DNA of 64,000 nt from Scalesia atractyloides (Eukaryota; Streptophyta; Magnoliopsida; Asterales; Asteraceae): the NCBI GenBank assembly GCA_947069175.1, contig CAMTDV010000022.1, positions 40,653,027-40,717,026 on the forward strand, given 5' to 3'. The position numbers and the translations under genes were made by a program. Below are positions 47,316-59,593 of this stretch, piece by piece. The first letter of the stretch is position 1; the number at the start of each line of letters is the position of its first letter. The notes beneath the pieces were generated by a model that saw nothing but the letters and a program-made list of their open reading frames with translations, was not told where the DNA came from and did no database searches.

Positions 47316-47404
47316 CTTTTAGTCCATATTAGTCTTTAATTGACTATATTAAAAATACAACATGTGTCACTATATTATTGGACATGATTTTACAGGGTGT
47401 TACA

Positions 47405-47418
47405 TCCTCACCTCGTTA
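47405..47418 (-). other. Polypurine tract of the nested Tekay-type element, overlapping the pol stop
   Basis: On the minus strand this reads TAACGAGGTGAGGA right before the TGTAACACC that starts the 3' LTR. The TAA is also the likely stop of pol. Confidence 0.75.
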
Positions 47419-50400
47419 AAAGAATTCTCGACCTCGAGATTTAATTAAAAACACGGGGAACTTTTGTCGCATAGTGGACTCGACCTCCAATGTATATTCG
47501 GGACCTATAAAGGCGTCCCATTTAAACCTTTACTATAGGTATCAATTTTCTTCGGAGCTTCTTAACCTGTCGATCCTCGATCGAAATTGGTTTCTCAATG
47601 AACCTTAGGCTTTCATCAATTTGCACATCCTTGTGCGACATTGCTAGCGACTCATCAGCTAGACATTTCTTAAGATTTGATATGTGGAATACATCATGAA
47701 TTCCAGTAGGCTCCTCTGGCAACCTGAGCTTATAAGCTACAGAGCCGACACGTTCAATTATCTCGAAGGGCCCTATATATCTTGGGCTCAACTTGCCCTT
47801 CTTTCCAAAACGAATCACACCTTTCTAGGGTGATACTTTCAGCATGACCTTGTCCCCTACTTGGAACTTAAGAGGTTTACGCCTCTTGTCAGCATAACTC
47901 TTCTGCCTATCCCTGGCAGTTTTGAGACGTTCACGGATTTGCACAATCTTTTCCGTGGTCTCCAGGACAATCTCTGGTCTTGAGGGCTTCCCGAACTTCT
48001 GCCCAGCACACGGGCGTTCGGCACTTTTCTCCCATATAAGGCCTCAAAAGGAGCAGCCTTGATGCTAGCATGATAGTTGTTATTGTAGGAGAATTCTATT
48101 ACGGGTAAGTGGCCATCCCAACTTCCACCTAAATCTCTCACACATGCCAGAAGCATGTCTTCTAGAGTTTGAATAGTACGCTCACTTTGACCACCAGTCT
48201 GCGGATGGTAAGCCGTATTAAAATTTAATCTTATGCCTAAAGATTGTTGGAAACTTTTCCAAAAGTGAGATGTGTATCTAGTATCTCTGTCAGATACAAT
48301 AGATACTGGCACACCGTGTAGGGACACAATCTTGTCCACATACAACTTAGCCAATTTATCTGAATTATACGTTTCCTTTGTTGGCAAGAATGAGCTGACT
48401 TAGTCAGTCTGTCCACAATGACCCAAATAGTGTCATTTCCACTTTTGGTCTTAGGTAACTTGGTAATCAAGTCCATAGTTACCATTTCCCATTTCCATGT
48501 GGGAATTTCTAATTGTTGTAGTAATCCTGATGGTTTCTGTTGTTCAGCCTTAACTTGCGATCACGTCAGACATTAAGCTACATCGGTGGCTATGGATTTC
48601 TTCAAACCCATCCACCAATAATTTTTCTTCAAGTCTTGATACATCTTGTCACCTCCTGGGTGAATTGAGTATCTTGAACATTGCGCTTCTCGGAGGATTA
48701 GATCTCTAAGTCCTCCAAGGACTGGAACCCAAATTCTATCATTTAATCTAAGGATTCCATTCTTTGCAGGCGTTAATTGATCAATAGTTCTGCCTAATCC
48801 CTCATTAGGAATATTAGCCTCTAATAAGGCTTGCTTCTGCGCATCTAATAGCTTCTCACTTAAGCTATTTCTGAGTTCAATGCTCTTGGCATTAGTCCTT
48901 ATAGGTTTAACTCTTTCCTTGCGACTTAAGGCGTCAGCAACTACATTTGCCTTGCCGGGATGGTAGCGAATCTCGCAACCATAATCATTAAGAGTTTCCA
49001 TCCAACAGCGTTGTCGCATGTTAAATTTTTCTGATTGAACAGATGCTGGAGACTTTTGTGGTCAGTGTATATAATACACTTTGTGCCTATAAGTAATGTC
49101 TCCACAGTTTTAGTGCAAATACAACGGCACCCAGTTCCAAATCATGAGTCGTGTAATTCCTTTCGTGCACCTTTAATTGTCGTGATGCATAGGCAATCAC
49201 TTTTCCTTTTTGCATTAGCACACAGCCCATGCCAGTGTGCGATGCATCACAGTAAACTACAAATTCTTCAATACCCTCAGGTAGAGATAACAAAGGAGCA
49301 TTGCTTAGCTTGTGTTTAAGAATCACGAAAGATTCTTGTTGCTTTGGACCCCAATTATACTTAACATTCTTTCGGGTTAAGGTAGTTAAAGGTAGTAACC
49401 AGCCAGTCCTAGAAAACTACGAATTCTGTTGGGGTTTTGGGTATTTCCCATTTTATTATGGCCGCAATTTTGGCGGGATCTACTTGGATACCACACTCAC
49501 TTACCATATGTCCAAGAAATTGGACTTCTCTAAGCCAAAACTCACACTTAGAGAATTTAGTATAGAGCTTCTCTTGCCTTAGCAGTTCTAAGATGCATCG
49601 AAGATATTTCTCGTGATCAGCTTGATTACGGTAGTAAATAAGTATGTCGTCTATGAAGACAATGACAAACTTATCCAAATATGGCTTGCAGACTCTATTC
49701 ATGAGGTCCATGAATGCTGCAGGTGCATTTGTGAGCCCAAAAGGCATCACTAAGAACTCAAAGTGACTATATCGGGTCCTGAAGGCAGTTTTAGGAACAT
49801 CTTCACTTCTAACCTTCAGCTGGTGATATCCTGATCTCAAATCGATCATGGAGAAGTAACTAGCCCCTTGAAGTTGGTCGAATAGATCGTCGATCCTGGG
49901 CAGAGGATATCGATTCTTGATTGTTAATTTGTTCAGCTCCCGGTAGTCAATGCACATCCGCATCGAACCATCTTTGTTTTTTACAAAGAGGATAGGAGCT
50001 CCCCAAGGCGAGGAACTAGGCTAAATAAAGCCTTTCTCCAAAAGTTCGTCTAGTTGCGTTCTCAATTCCTTCATTTCCGTTGGTGCTAGCATATATGGAG
50101 CTCTAGCCACTGGTGCAGATCCTGGTAGGATATCTATTCTAAATTCCACTTGCCTATCTGGAGGTAGGCCTGGTAATTCCTCTGGGAATACATTGGGATA
50201 TTCTAAGATAATTGGTTGATATTCAAGGTTCGGTTTGGGTTCATTTATGGTTACTTGTGCCATATAGATGACACAACCTTTTCTCAAACACTTGGATGCC
50301 TTAAATAACGACACCTTATCTGGCAATCCATAGTGGGAGTCTCTGGAAATGATGATCACTTCACCAGATGGGGTTTTAATTTCAATGAGCTTTTTATCGC

Positions 50401-50749
50401 AAGCAATACGGGCTTGGTTATGAGATAACCAATCCATGCCTAAGACAACATCGAATCCTACCAATTTCATTGGCAGAAGAGAGATAGGGATGGAATGATT
50501 CTTAATGGATATAGAGCATCCATCAAGAATGAAAGAAGTAGTTTCTAAGGTTCCATCGAAAAGTTCTATCTCATAAATTTTATCAAGAGTTCTTAAGGGT
50601 AAATTGAACAGCTTACTAAACTTATGATCAGAAATGATTTATCCTCACCCGAATCGAAAAGAACTCTAGCATAAATATCGTTAATTGGGTAAGTACCTGT
50701 TATGACGTTATTGTCATTAACAGCTTCCTTAGCAGTCAGTCGAAAAACG
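47416..50749 (-). pseudogene. pol of the nested Tekay-type element (PR-RT-RH-INT-chromodomain-like)
   Basis: Protease: VLFDSGEDKSF (altered after DSG) and FDVVLGMDWLSHNQA. RT: IDYRELNKL, LRSGYHQL, MPFGLTNAPAAFMDLM and an intact FIDDIL; a stop at about 50021 precedes it, and some 15 residues are lost after LGLAGYY (near 49395). RNase H: YCDASHTGMG, THDLELGAVVF, TDHKSL and VADALSR. Integrase: IHPGGDKMYQDL, a stop replacing one zinc-binding Cys near 48565, TMDLITKLPK, SDRDTRYTS and HPQTGGQSERT. A frameshift lies near 47990. The tail has LSPRYIGPFEIIERVG, FHISNLKKCL and, after a frameshift at 47522, GPEYTLEVES. Reverse transcription and integration role; inactive copy. It is better preserved than the Tekay-type pol at 22669. 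Confidence 0.88.
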
Positions 50750-51921
50750 CGTGCATTCCCCTTCTTGGTCTCTCCAGGATTCGGATTATTATTCTTTCAA
50801 TTCTTAGGGCAGTTAGTTGCAATGTGCCATTTTTCATTGCAGATATAACATACAGCATCCTTAAGATCTTTACATTCTAGTGTCTTATGCCCTCATCTTT
50901 TACAAATACCCAAGGTCTAGCTTGTGAATCAGAATTACACTGTCCCCAGTGTCTGCGGTTGCAAGTCTTGCAAAATGGCATCACAACCGACTTGCCTTGG
51001 TTCCCTTTGAACCCAAATCTCCATTTATTTTTCTTATTAAACTTATGTGAGTTGTCATCTTCCCTCTTTCTTTACCCGTCAGTTTTAGATCTAACTGACT
51101 TTTGCTTCACCAAATCCAAGGTGAGGGAGAGAGATTGGTCAACAGCAGACCTATAAGTGGTAGGCTGAGCAGCCTTTACCATGCCCTTATTCTCGGGTGC
51201 TAATCCATTGATAAAACGCGCAATGCATTTGGATTCAGGGGTGATTAGGTAGGATACTAACCTAGATAGGGAATTGAAATCGGAAACATATTTCTGACAA
51301 TCTAGGTTTTTCATTGATAGAGACAAGAAGTCTTTTTCTATTTTCTCCACCTCATGGGGTGGGCAGTATGTTTCCTTAACAAGGTCCACAAATTTGGACC
51401 ATCCCAAATTATACAGGTGTACTTTACCTGTAGACTGTATCATGGCCTTCCACCAAATTCGGGCATTGCCCTTAAAGGACTGTGATACATACTTGACCAC
51501 ATCCTTATTAGCACAGTTTCTGATATCTACAATTGTTTCCATCTTATCTAGCCACTTAAGGGCTTCTACAGCTCCTTTTTCCCCATTAAAGTCTCGGTGT
51601 TTACAGGAGACAAAGTACTTGTAGGTGTGTCCGTCCTTAGAAGAACGAGACTTATCAGCATAGTCTATCCTCTTAGATTCACTCTTTGCAATTGATGAGT
51701 GAACAGAGCTCTCTTTATGAGCTGAGGATGGGGTAATCGATAGTGGTTTAGAGCGAGTAGCACTCGACTCTCTTAGCTTTTCTATGGCCTTACCCATGGC
51801 CTATTCCACAGCCGCATCAATACGCTCTTGGAAATCATTATTATCTATGGCTACATTTTTGGCGTCCTTAGAGTTGATGTTCCGACGGCTACTTTGTGTC
51901 TCATTTGAATTACCATTCTTC
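50750..51921 (-). pseudogene. gag of the nested Tekay-type element
   Basis: The frame runs on the minus strand from about 51921, with an in-frame stop at about 51800, to a decayed C-terminus near 50750. The gag domain is clear: CKHRDFNGEKGAVEALKWLD, FKGNARIWWKAM, LVKETYCPPHEVEKIEKDFL and RFINGLAP. Past 51072 the frame shifts. A CxxC...H...C segment (CKTCNRRHWGQC, near 50930-50965) and a CCHC-like segment (CYICNEKWHIATNC, near 50810-50850) follow in different frames. Gag forms the particle and packages RNA. Confidence 0.82.
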
Positions 51922-52189
51922 AGATCTTTGGTTCTATATACCAGATAAAATTTTCCTTAGCCATGGTATACCAATCTTTTTAGATTTAAACATTGGATAT
52001 AAAAATCCATCGCCTAATCATGCTAGTGTGAATAACATCACAACTCTTAGGCTTAAAGTATCTATATTTGGCCTAGGTCATAATAGGACCATTATAGGCA
52101 ATTTACGATCTGGACAAGGTCCATATATTACTAGACAGTGGATCGTAATGTCACAACTGTCATTGTCATATTTGACAATTGTATAGCAC

Positions 52190-53030
52190 ATAGGCTTGTC
52201 ACATAGGATATTTAAAACATGGCGCATAGGCACTACATCACTAATGGATGTTTTATTTATCACCTTATTGGTGTTATTAGCGGGATCAAATAGATCACAT
52301 GGGCTATATAAATAATCATAGCCACAAGGGCAATACATTACTAATGGATGTTTTATTCATCACCGCACTGGTGATATTTAGTCGGGATCAAATAAATCAC
52401 ATAGGCTATATAAAATAACTCATAACCCGAAAGGGTAATACATCACTAATGGATGTTTTATTCATCACCACACTGGTGATATTTAGCCGGGATAAAATAG
52501 ATCACATAGGCTATATAAAATAAATCATAACCCGAAAGGGTAATACATCACTAATGGATATTTTATTCACTGGTGATATTTAGCCGGGATCAAATAGATC
52601 ACATAGGCTATATAAATTAAATCATAACCCGAAAGGGTAATACATCACTAATGGATTTTTATTCATCACCGCACTGGTGATATTTAGCCGGGATCAAATA
52701 GATCACATAGGCTATATAAAATAAATCATAACCCGAAAGGGTAATACATCACTAGTGGATGTTTTATTCATCACCGCACTAGTGATATTTAGCCGGGATC
52801 AAATAGATCACATAGGCTATAGAAAATAAATCATAACTCGAAAGGGTAATACATCACAAGTGGATGTTTAATCACCGCACGGGATCATAATAGATCACAT
52901 AGGCTATATAAAATTAATCATAGCCCGAAAGGGCAATACATCACTAATGGATGTTTAATCACCGCACTGGTGATATTTAGCCGGAATCAAACATATCACA
53001 TGGGCTATATAAGGTTAGGACATAGTCCAT
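52190..53030 (-). repeat. Eight-copy tandem array, unit about 105 bp
   Basis: Unit landmarks are AATACATCACTAATGGATG, TTATTCATCACCGCACTGG, GATATTTAGCCGGGATCAAA, TAGATCACATAGGCTATATA and AATCATAACCCGAAAGGGT. Unit starts lie near 52224, 52331, 52436, 52540, 52638, 52742, 52848 and 52932. One or two copies are shortened. It separates the pre-gag gene from gag. Confidence 0.88.
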
Positions 53031-53515
53031 TACCTTGAAGGCTAGTGTGATTCCTCAAGTCACACTACCATGAGTTTGAACATTACTTGAATGTTAACAT
53101 AAGAGGACCTTAATGGTTGATTAATACTCCCGGTTGCATTGACCTTAATGACTTGGATGCTTGAACTTAGTCCACCACCTGTAGATAGAAGGATAACTTA
53201 CCTTAACTATCATGATAGAAGACCCTTCCGTTCTTAACTCTTATTTATATATTTGTCCAAATATGTGGTCTGTGCCACTCGGCAAATCAAAACCATTAAG
53301 GTCTTTTTGGAATTATATAGCTGATCAAAAATTCCGAGTAAAATCGAGACGATTGCTTGAAGAGGATAAGTACATATATACATAATTCAAAAATATTTCA
53401 CTATATGATAATTAGAAAGTACAATACTTGAAATAAATAAAAGAAACTAATTGTCCATGCAAGGACTAAAAGAAATAAAATGTCCACGTAGGGACTACAT
53501 ATAATAAAAGTGACT
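53031..53515 (-). other. Non-coding spacer between the pre-gag gene and the tandem array
   Basis: About 0.5 kb of AT-rich sequence without open coding segments on either strand. It may hold the splice or leader sequence used to express gag from the full-length RNA, but I see no definite site. Confidence 0.5.
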
Positions 53516-54603
53516 TCACTCGTCCTTCTTTCCCTTAACTAGCTTGGAGAGTTTCTTGAAGAACTTATTTGTCTTCTTCTCCGTTTTCTCCGCCTGCTGT
53601 TGCATTTCCTCCATTCTTTCTAAGGCCTCATTTATGGCCTCAAGTGGTGGCGGAGGTTGTGGTTGTGGCATAGCCGGACACTGGTACCCAGAAGTTGGAT
53701 ATCCAGTCGGCGGAAAAGTAGATGGAAAAGGAGACGGGTAAACTACATTGTGCTTAACTACTTGCATATAGGGGTCTTGCGACCATGCTTGATAGTCTAC
53801 CGGTGTAGACTGGTTAAAAGGATCGTATCCAGACGTGTCTGGATATGTGGGGATTGGGTTAGTATAACCCGATGGTGGTTGAACAGCAGGTGTTGGTGTT
53901 GGTTCCACTATAGGTGAAACATTAGAGGGTCCACCCATTTGTGGGTCCTCTTAAATGGTAAGGTAGGAATTGGGCAAAGGTGGCAGCGATCCCGACCTTT
54001 GTCCGGTACGTACTGACATACGTGCTCCATGCTTCCTTCTTGGTGGTTCAGGTAGTGGTTGAGGTTGGTCCACCGGTTCCATGTGGACATCTTCTTGTAT
54101 TGGGGTGGTTGAGAGTGTTGAGAAGGAGTGTGGGCGAAGGTAAATTGGTTCCAATATTGGTCCCACTCATTAGGACCCTGGTAAGGCGATCCGGCATATG
54201 AGTTTGAATCGCCCGAAATTTCAATGGGATGCATATTTGATCCCGACGGCGGCATCTCCGGGTCGGAGTCCTCGTCCATAGGGTTCGGCTGGTCCAACTG
54301 ATTTTGATCGGCTGGAGCTGTGTTAAAATAATTGTTAGGGTTAAATTCCTCATGGTAAGAGTGATGAGAATGGGAATGGTGAGAATGGTGTGAATGATAA
54401 GAGTGGTGAGAATGGTAAGAATTTTGGGAATGTGAGGGCGAGTGTCTATTAGGGACAGAACGTCTCGCTGGTTGCCAAGGATACGAATCTCCTAATTCTT
54501 GGTAGTCATCTGAGTTGTGAGGTTAAGGAGGAATGCGCCCCGATGATTCTCCCCTCATTGGACCTTTTCCTCTCCCACTTTGTCCTCGTACACGTGGCGG
54601 CAT
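53516..54603 (-). pseudogene. Pre-gag protein of the nested Tekay-type element
   Basis: It starts at ATG 54603 (MPPRVRGQSGRGKGPMRGES), about 150 bases inside the PBS. Next is a His/Ser/Tyr-rich repeat (HSHHSYHSHH at about 54370-54420), then an acidic, Pro-rich part (NPMDEDSDPEMPPSG) and a long Pro/Tyr-rich part (53516-53938). The protein ends with a helical stretch, EAINEALERMEEMQQQ, and a basic tail, KLSKLVKGKKDE. A stop near 54522 and frame changes near 54110 and 53940 break it. I know this kind of protein only as an accessory product of Tekay-type elements; its function is unknown. An acidic N-terminus and basic C-terminus may suit RNA or particle binding, which is a guess. Confidence 0.65.
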
Positions 54604-54756
54604 TTTCCTATTAAAATCAATTCAAAACAATACAAATAACTTAATAATGAAATGAATAATCCAAGGTCAATGCCTAGACTCGAAAGTCTAAGGAATGTGC
54701 TCTTGTAAGTTTGAGATTAAACACAAGAAGGATAGTGTTTAATTCTCTCAAACGTT

Positions 54757-54772
54757 GGCTCTGATACCAACC
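54757..54772 (-). other. Primer-binding site of the nested Tekay-type element
   Basis: On the minus strand this reads GGTTGGTATCAGAGCC next to the LTR end, the tRNA-Met type PBS. Confidence 0.9.
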
Positions 54773-55868
54773 TGTCACACCCTGGATTTCTATCCCAAAT
54801 CCATACACCGGTGGGCCCGGATGGGGAGTATCGTGACATCAGTTGATAACGTCATAGTCAATTAAACATGGCACAGCGGAAGTCTTGGAGTAAAATTACT
54901 ATTACAAACCAAATATTCGAAATAAAATAATATACAGGCTCGCAATAGAAGATCCACAGGCGGATCATTAAAATGTACAAGAATGAATATAAAACACACT
55001 TTAGGGCAGATCTAAGAGGAAGCTCAAAGGAGGTGAAGCCAGGTGTTTAGGGGTGTAAGAGGAAGCTTACAAGTGTCCTAAAACGTGGCATAGCAGTTTG
55101 GGAAGCCATGGTTTCGGTTTTAATGGTTTTGGAGCTTTGCGTGGTAGCCAAGAAAAACTTTCTGCTGCAGACCCCTTCTCGCGCCCCGTGAGAGACCCAG
55201 GCCAGGTCTCTCGCGGCCTACGACCGCCCCATGGCCAGTTTCAAAGTTTGACACTTTTAAACCCTTAACTTATTAAAGCTTCTAAAAACCTTTTTAAACA
55301 CCTTTTAGGCACTTTTAGCCCTCCGTAGCCAATACTTGGCATACCCGGGATTATGCCCGGACATTGTCGAGCTCTCGGTTCGTTAAAAGGTCACTCAAAG
55401 GTATAAATTAACTTGTTGACACTATTAATCCCTCCATTATCCAATTTTTATATATTATTGGATTTAATCACTCTCGTCCAACAAACAGGACCTATGAGAG
55501 TTAGGACTACGTAAAGGATCACCCAGAGGCTCAGCATAAGCATGTTGACTCCGATGTCACTCAGAGGCTACGCATGTTTAGATAAAGGTCACTCAGAGGC
55601 CGAGTTTAAGCATAACGACACTAATGGTCGTTTGGAGGCTACGTTTTATGCATAACGACACTAATGGTCGTTCAGGGGCTACGTTTTTATGTATGACGAC
55701 ACTAATGGTCGTTCAGAGGCTAGGTTTGTGCATGTTGAGATCAGAAAGTCATTCAGAGGCTCAATTTGAGCATGTTGTCACTTTTAGTCTATATTAGTCT
55801 TTAATTGACTATATTAAAAACACAACACGTGTCACTGTATTATTCGACACGATTTACAGGGTGTTACA
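54773..55868 (-). repeat. Right (5') LTR of the nested Tekay-type element, internally deleted
   Basis: Both ends match 43934-47404, but the copy is only about 1.1 kb. Homology jumps at about 55016 from the equivalent of 44176 to that of about 46553, a loss of roughly 2.4 kb. The hairpin (55186-55216) and the 46-bp repeats are kept. Confidence 0.88.
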
Positions 55869-55873
55869 ATAAT

Positions 55874-58298
55874 CGAGTACTAATCATTTCGAAGTGGGGT
55901 CACCAAATTTTGTTATGAATCAAATGTATTTATCAAGGTCCGGGAAATCACCGAATTTCTCATGGCACGTTTTACGAAAGTTTGGTAACATAGTAAGGAC
56001 ACTTATATATAGGAAGTACCAGCGGCGTATCCACCATGTTCACATCATGTTACGTCCGTTTCGCCATTCGGAGTCATGCTACGTTCCGTGTTACGATACA
56101 TAGTAGAACCCACTATGGTTTTCATGCGCCTACCAATATAATCCCGTTGCACCCGCGATTATTTTGGTTTGTGCATGATGCGCATAGTTTGTGCTAGTAG
56201 TGTACGGGTCAAGTTACATTTAGTATTACAAGCAAAAGGTGTGTAAGATAGCATATAAAAATTAAGCATGTAAGCATGATTGTATGTATGTATGAGTGTG
56301 TCGAACGTAAGCGAAACCACTCGGGTTATGCTTACTTATAGGTTCCAAGTATGACTACCAAGTAGTGCGAACGCATAAATTTTGAGTATGATTGAAGACA
56401 AATACGTATAACATTATTATGCAGTATCGAGCGTATAAGTGGAATAAAATGGGATTTAGCATATATAAGCTACCATGAAGTTCCAAGTGTGTAAAATACG
56501 AAGTGTAATGGTGATATGTATGATATTGTCATGTAATATTGACTGTATAAATAGAAACGTGCAAGGCGATATGCATGTGTATGGTTGCTTGAGTCAAAAC
56601 ATTGAGTTGGTTGAAATAACATAAGTTGGATTTGTCGGGAATGAAGGACCAAAATTGTGAATGGCGGTGAATATTGAGAATAGTATTACTTTTTGATGTA
56701 AGATGTGGTTTGAAAAAAAATGTTACCTTAGTTTCAAAAAAGGTTTAGGATTTGATTATGTCGAAGCTTGTCCGACCTAATGAGTCTTTCATGCCCACGT
56801 GTTTTGTTTTAGAATTGCTTATTAACATCTTGAAAAAGGCTTTAAAATAGTGAGCTTGCTTCATTGAAGGTGTTTTATATTGAAATAGGGAAGTTGTGTT
56901 TGAAAATTTCGTGGATAAACTTTGATTTTTTTAAAGAAACTTTTTTTTTTCCAAAACGTACTTGTATGTATGTGAGAGAAAGTTTTCGTTGTTTCTTCAT
57001 TGGGAACAAATGCCTTTAGAATGATAGTATAAAGTGAGTGTGTTCTAGTGATTGGACGATTATGAAAATCATGGGCAAGAGGTTCATTAGACCGTCTAAG
57101 TTTGATAGATAGCTTTTCATAAGATTTTGAAAATTTGGGAAAGTATCATTAGGAGTTTCGTGTACGTAATTTTCGTAAATAAATTGTAGGGTGAGAAATT
57201 ATTTGGATAAAATAATAAGGTTTGATTTTTGTGCATAAATGAGAAAATTTGAAACAATGATAAAAGGTTTTAGTATAAGTTTTGATATAGTGATTGTTAC
57301 AAAATAGTCGAGTTGGAGTTGGACTTGACTTATTTCTCCAGCTTGAGTTTAACGAAAAACTTATCTAAGTGATCGACATTAAAGTCACGTTTGAGCATGT
57401 AAGTAATACTACAAGTTCACATAGATTCCATAAGCATAACAAGTATTCAAAAGTATAAACACATATTATTGCGTAATGAATATAAATTTAGTTGGTTTGC
57501 GAGAACTAATATTGTTTTTTCTTATTGCGAAAGATGTGCGAATTGTACATCGGGTTCGAAATGAATGTAACAAGTATTAAAACACATAGAAATTGAGATA
57601 ACATAAAAGATAGGCTTAGTAAAATATTGGAGTGCTTTGGGTTGAGAAGCGTCGACTATTCCAAAGTGAATCGAAGATCCTTTAAATTAGAGGAACGTGC
57701 TTTGGCCTATAGGTAAAATGCTTTCGTCGAGAAGCGATTAACGGTATTTTACCCTTCCAGTTACTACACATCTCTAATTGATCGAAAAATCAAAATTTTG
57801 GCGAGATTATAAATCGAGGAGTGGGACTAGTTGACAATGTGCGGGTTTCACCCCTAACTTGACAACATCGTACCCTAAGCGTGGTTGGTACTTACCAAAC
57901 GAGGAGCGAATTCCGACCCGTTGGTAAGGGTCCACTAGAGTATGAATGGAAATTTTCCATCAAGGTATGGATATAACTCCTAACTTGATGGCAAAATTTC
58001 GTGAAACATCGTATACGCGGATTGAGAGTGATCACCAAAGTGCGGGTTTCACCCTATTTTGGTGAGATCGTCTCGTTAGTATGAGTGTCTTCAAGTCTTC
58101 ATGTGTGTATATTGTGTAAATGTATTAGGAAAGATATATGGTATATATTAAGACCAAAAGAAAAAGATAGAAGCAAGGTAGGGAGAATTAGAATTTTAAA
58201 CATGAATCAAGAATGGTGAAGTTTGGTCACTTAATATAGACTAGGTCGAACATGGCAATTCTACCTAATTCCCAATAGTTATGGCTCTGATACTAATC
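55874..58298 (-). other. LARD interior, right part
   Basis: About 2.4 kb with no recognisable gag or pol on either strand. It has some repeated words (GTGCGGGTTTCACCC at about 57838 and 58040) and ends at the PBS. Small open frames such as 55894-56103 and 56470-56652 show no known motif. Confidence 0.65.
58283..58295 (-). other. Primer-binding site of the LARD
   Basis: On the minus strand this reads TAGTATCAGAGCC, three bases from the LTR end, one base off the tRNA-Met type PBS core. Confidence 0.8.
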
Positions 58299-59593
58299 TG
58301 TCACACCCCAACCGATGGCGGAAACATCGGAGTGAGACCAAATAGATTGCTCATTGCATCATAACACTATTTGCGACAATATTTAAATCAACCAAATTTC
58401 ATTTCATAACACAATTGTCAAGTACATCACAAAATTTCGAATACAACAATAACAACATAGACTTAACATTCTAGGTGTGTATCTATGCCATCCCTAGTAA
58501 GATTCATCATGATCAACATCTTTAACCTGCAACATGTTAAAAGTATAGTTCAAGACGACAAGTATTGGCGAGTACACAAGTTTGATATAGCATAAATACA
58601 AAAAGGTTTAAACGAATCCACATGTTAAGCTAGCATACAAGATTTATGTAAACATGGCATGCAATCTATAAGTCAACCCTCATGTGTACCGCAAAAATAG
58701 AATAAAACTTAACATGACCTTAGAATGCGGGCCGTGCGTTACTCCTATAGCGCTATACATGTTAAGGTGGTGGCTTTAGCCAAGTTAATGACGAATAGTA
58801 TCACATAAGAATGTTCCAGATATACGAATCATGTATCAAGTAACTATAGCATATATGATGGATTGTTTGTGTGATTGTATAAAAGTATAAGTGTGATTAC
58901 GTGTATTTTGATAGGTTAACATATTGCACCCAAAAGTGTAAAGCGTAAAATGGGTGTTCGAGTGTACTCACAGTTTTGCAAGCTTTCACTTGTTACTTCG
59001 CGAAGGGTTTGGAGGGTTGGAGGAACACCAAGCTGTCTTTTGAAAGTCTTGAACTTTCGTGATTGAGAGAGAGCTTTAGTGAGAGAGAGAGAGAGAAAGT
59101 GTTTGAGGTGTGAAATGAGTGTGGGAGGGGGTGGGTATTTATAGTTGAGATTTGGGGGTTGAGTTAGGTGAGTATTAAATGCAAGAAACACAATTCAACA
59201 AACACACTTTTGCCCAACCCATGAGCTAGAACAAGAATCTGCGGATTATGCCACTTTTAGTACTTGAACTTAGTTTATCTTTCATTTCATGGTAAAACTT
59301 GATATTTTCGCATGTTTTTAAGTGTATAATGTATATGTAAGTATATTTAGGTATCAAGTATGAATGTATGAGTATTTTCACGTATAACGATATCGGTTTG
59401 TATGTAAACACGTATTTAACAATTAAATGCATGTAAGACAAGTAAGTATCAGGTATGAATTTTATTATGATCAAAGTCTCGAATTATAAGATTGGGAAAT
59501 GAAATACGAATGCGAAATGAATACAAGTTTCCATAAATAGAAATACGATTACACTTTCTAATTAAGGAAAGTACGAAAAAGCGAGGCGTTACA
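58299..59593 (-). repeat. Right (5') LTR of the LARD
   Basis: Complete copy of about 1.3 kb from TGTCACACCCCAACCG to GGCGTTACA. It includes an AG-rich microsatellite (GAGAGAGAG, about 59064-59096), and the target duplication TAGAC follows. Confidence 0.85.

Larger units (their letters stand above)
43934..47404 (-). repeat. Left (3') LTR of the nested Tekay-type element
   Basis: Full-length copy of about 3.47 kb from TGTCACACCCCCG to GGGTGTTACA. Its middle has repeated AAGGGGCATTTTGGTCAT-like words at about 45235, 45390 and 45865. A perfect 12-bp hairpin lies at 46722-46752, and a roughly 46-bp tandem repeat at about 47040-47310. The plus-strand frame at 46551-46787 overlaps the hairpin and is not called a gene. 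Confidence 0.88.
43934..55868 (-). mobile_element. Minus-strand Tekay-type Ty3/gypsy element nested in the LARD
   Basis: LTR ends TGTCACACC and GTGTTACA are present on both sides, with the perfect target duplication ATAAT (43929-43933 and 55869-55873). On the minus strand the order is 5' LTR, PBS, pre-gag protein, a tandem repeat array, gag, pol and PPT, then 3' LTR. The pol type, C-terminal tail and LTR length match the Tekay clade, as for the plus-strand element at 15811, but the LTRs and pre-gag proteins differ, so it is another family. The 5' LTR has a 2.4 kb internal deletion. Confidence 0.88.
43014..59593 (-). mobile_element. Gypsy-type LARD inserted in the MULE
   Basis: Its two LTRs start TGTCACACCCCAACC on the plus strand and are flanked by TAGAC on the left (43009-43013) and on the right (59594-59598), a perfect 5-bp target duplication. 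A PBS inside the right LTR shows minus orientation. The interior (43783-43933 plus 55874-58298) has no recognisable gag or pol, so it is a large non-autonomous derivative. The element is split by a Tekay-type insertion at 43934-55868. The left LTR is incomplete. Confidence 0.82.

Noticed and set aside
52190..53030. Regular array that could be mistaken for CRISPR repeats
   Set aside because: Units are contiguous tandem copies of about 105 bp with no unique spacers, inside a plant retrotransposon.
53544..54201. Plus-strand frames (53544-53741, 53657-53917, 53980-54201)
   Set aside because: Antisense shadows of the pre-gag protein.
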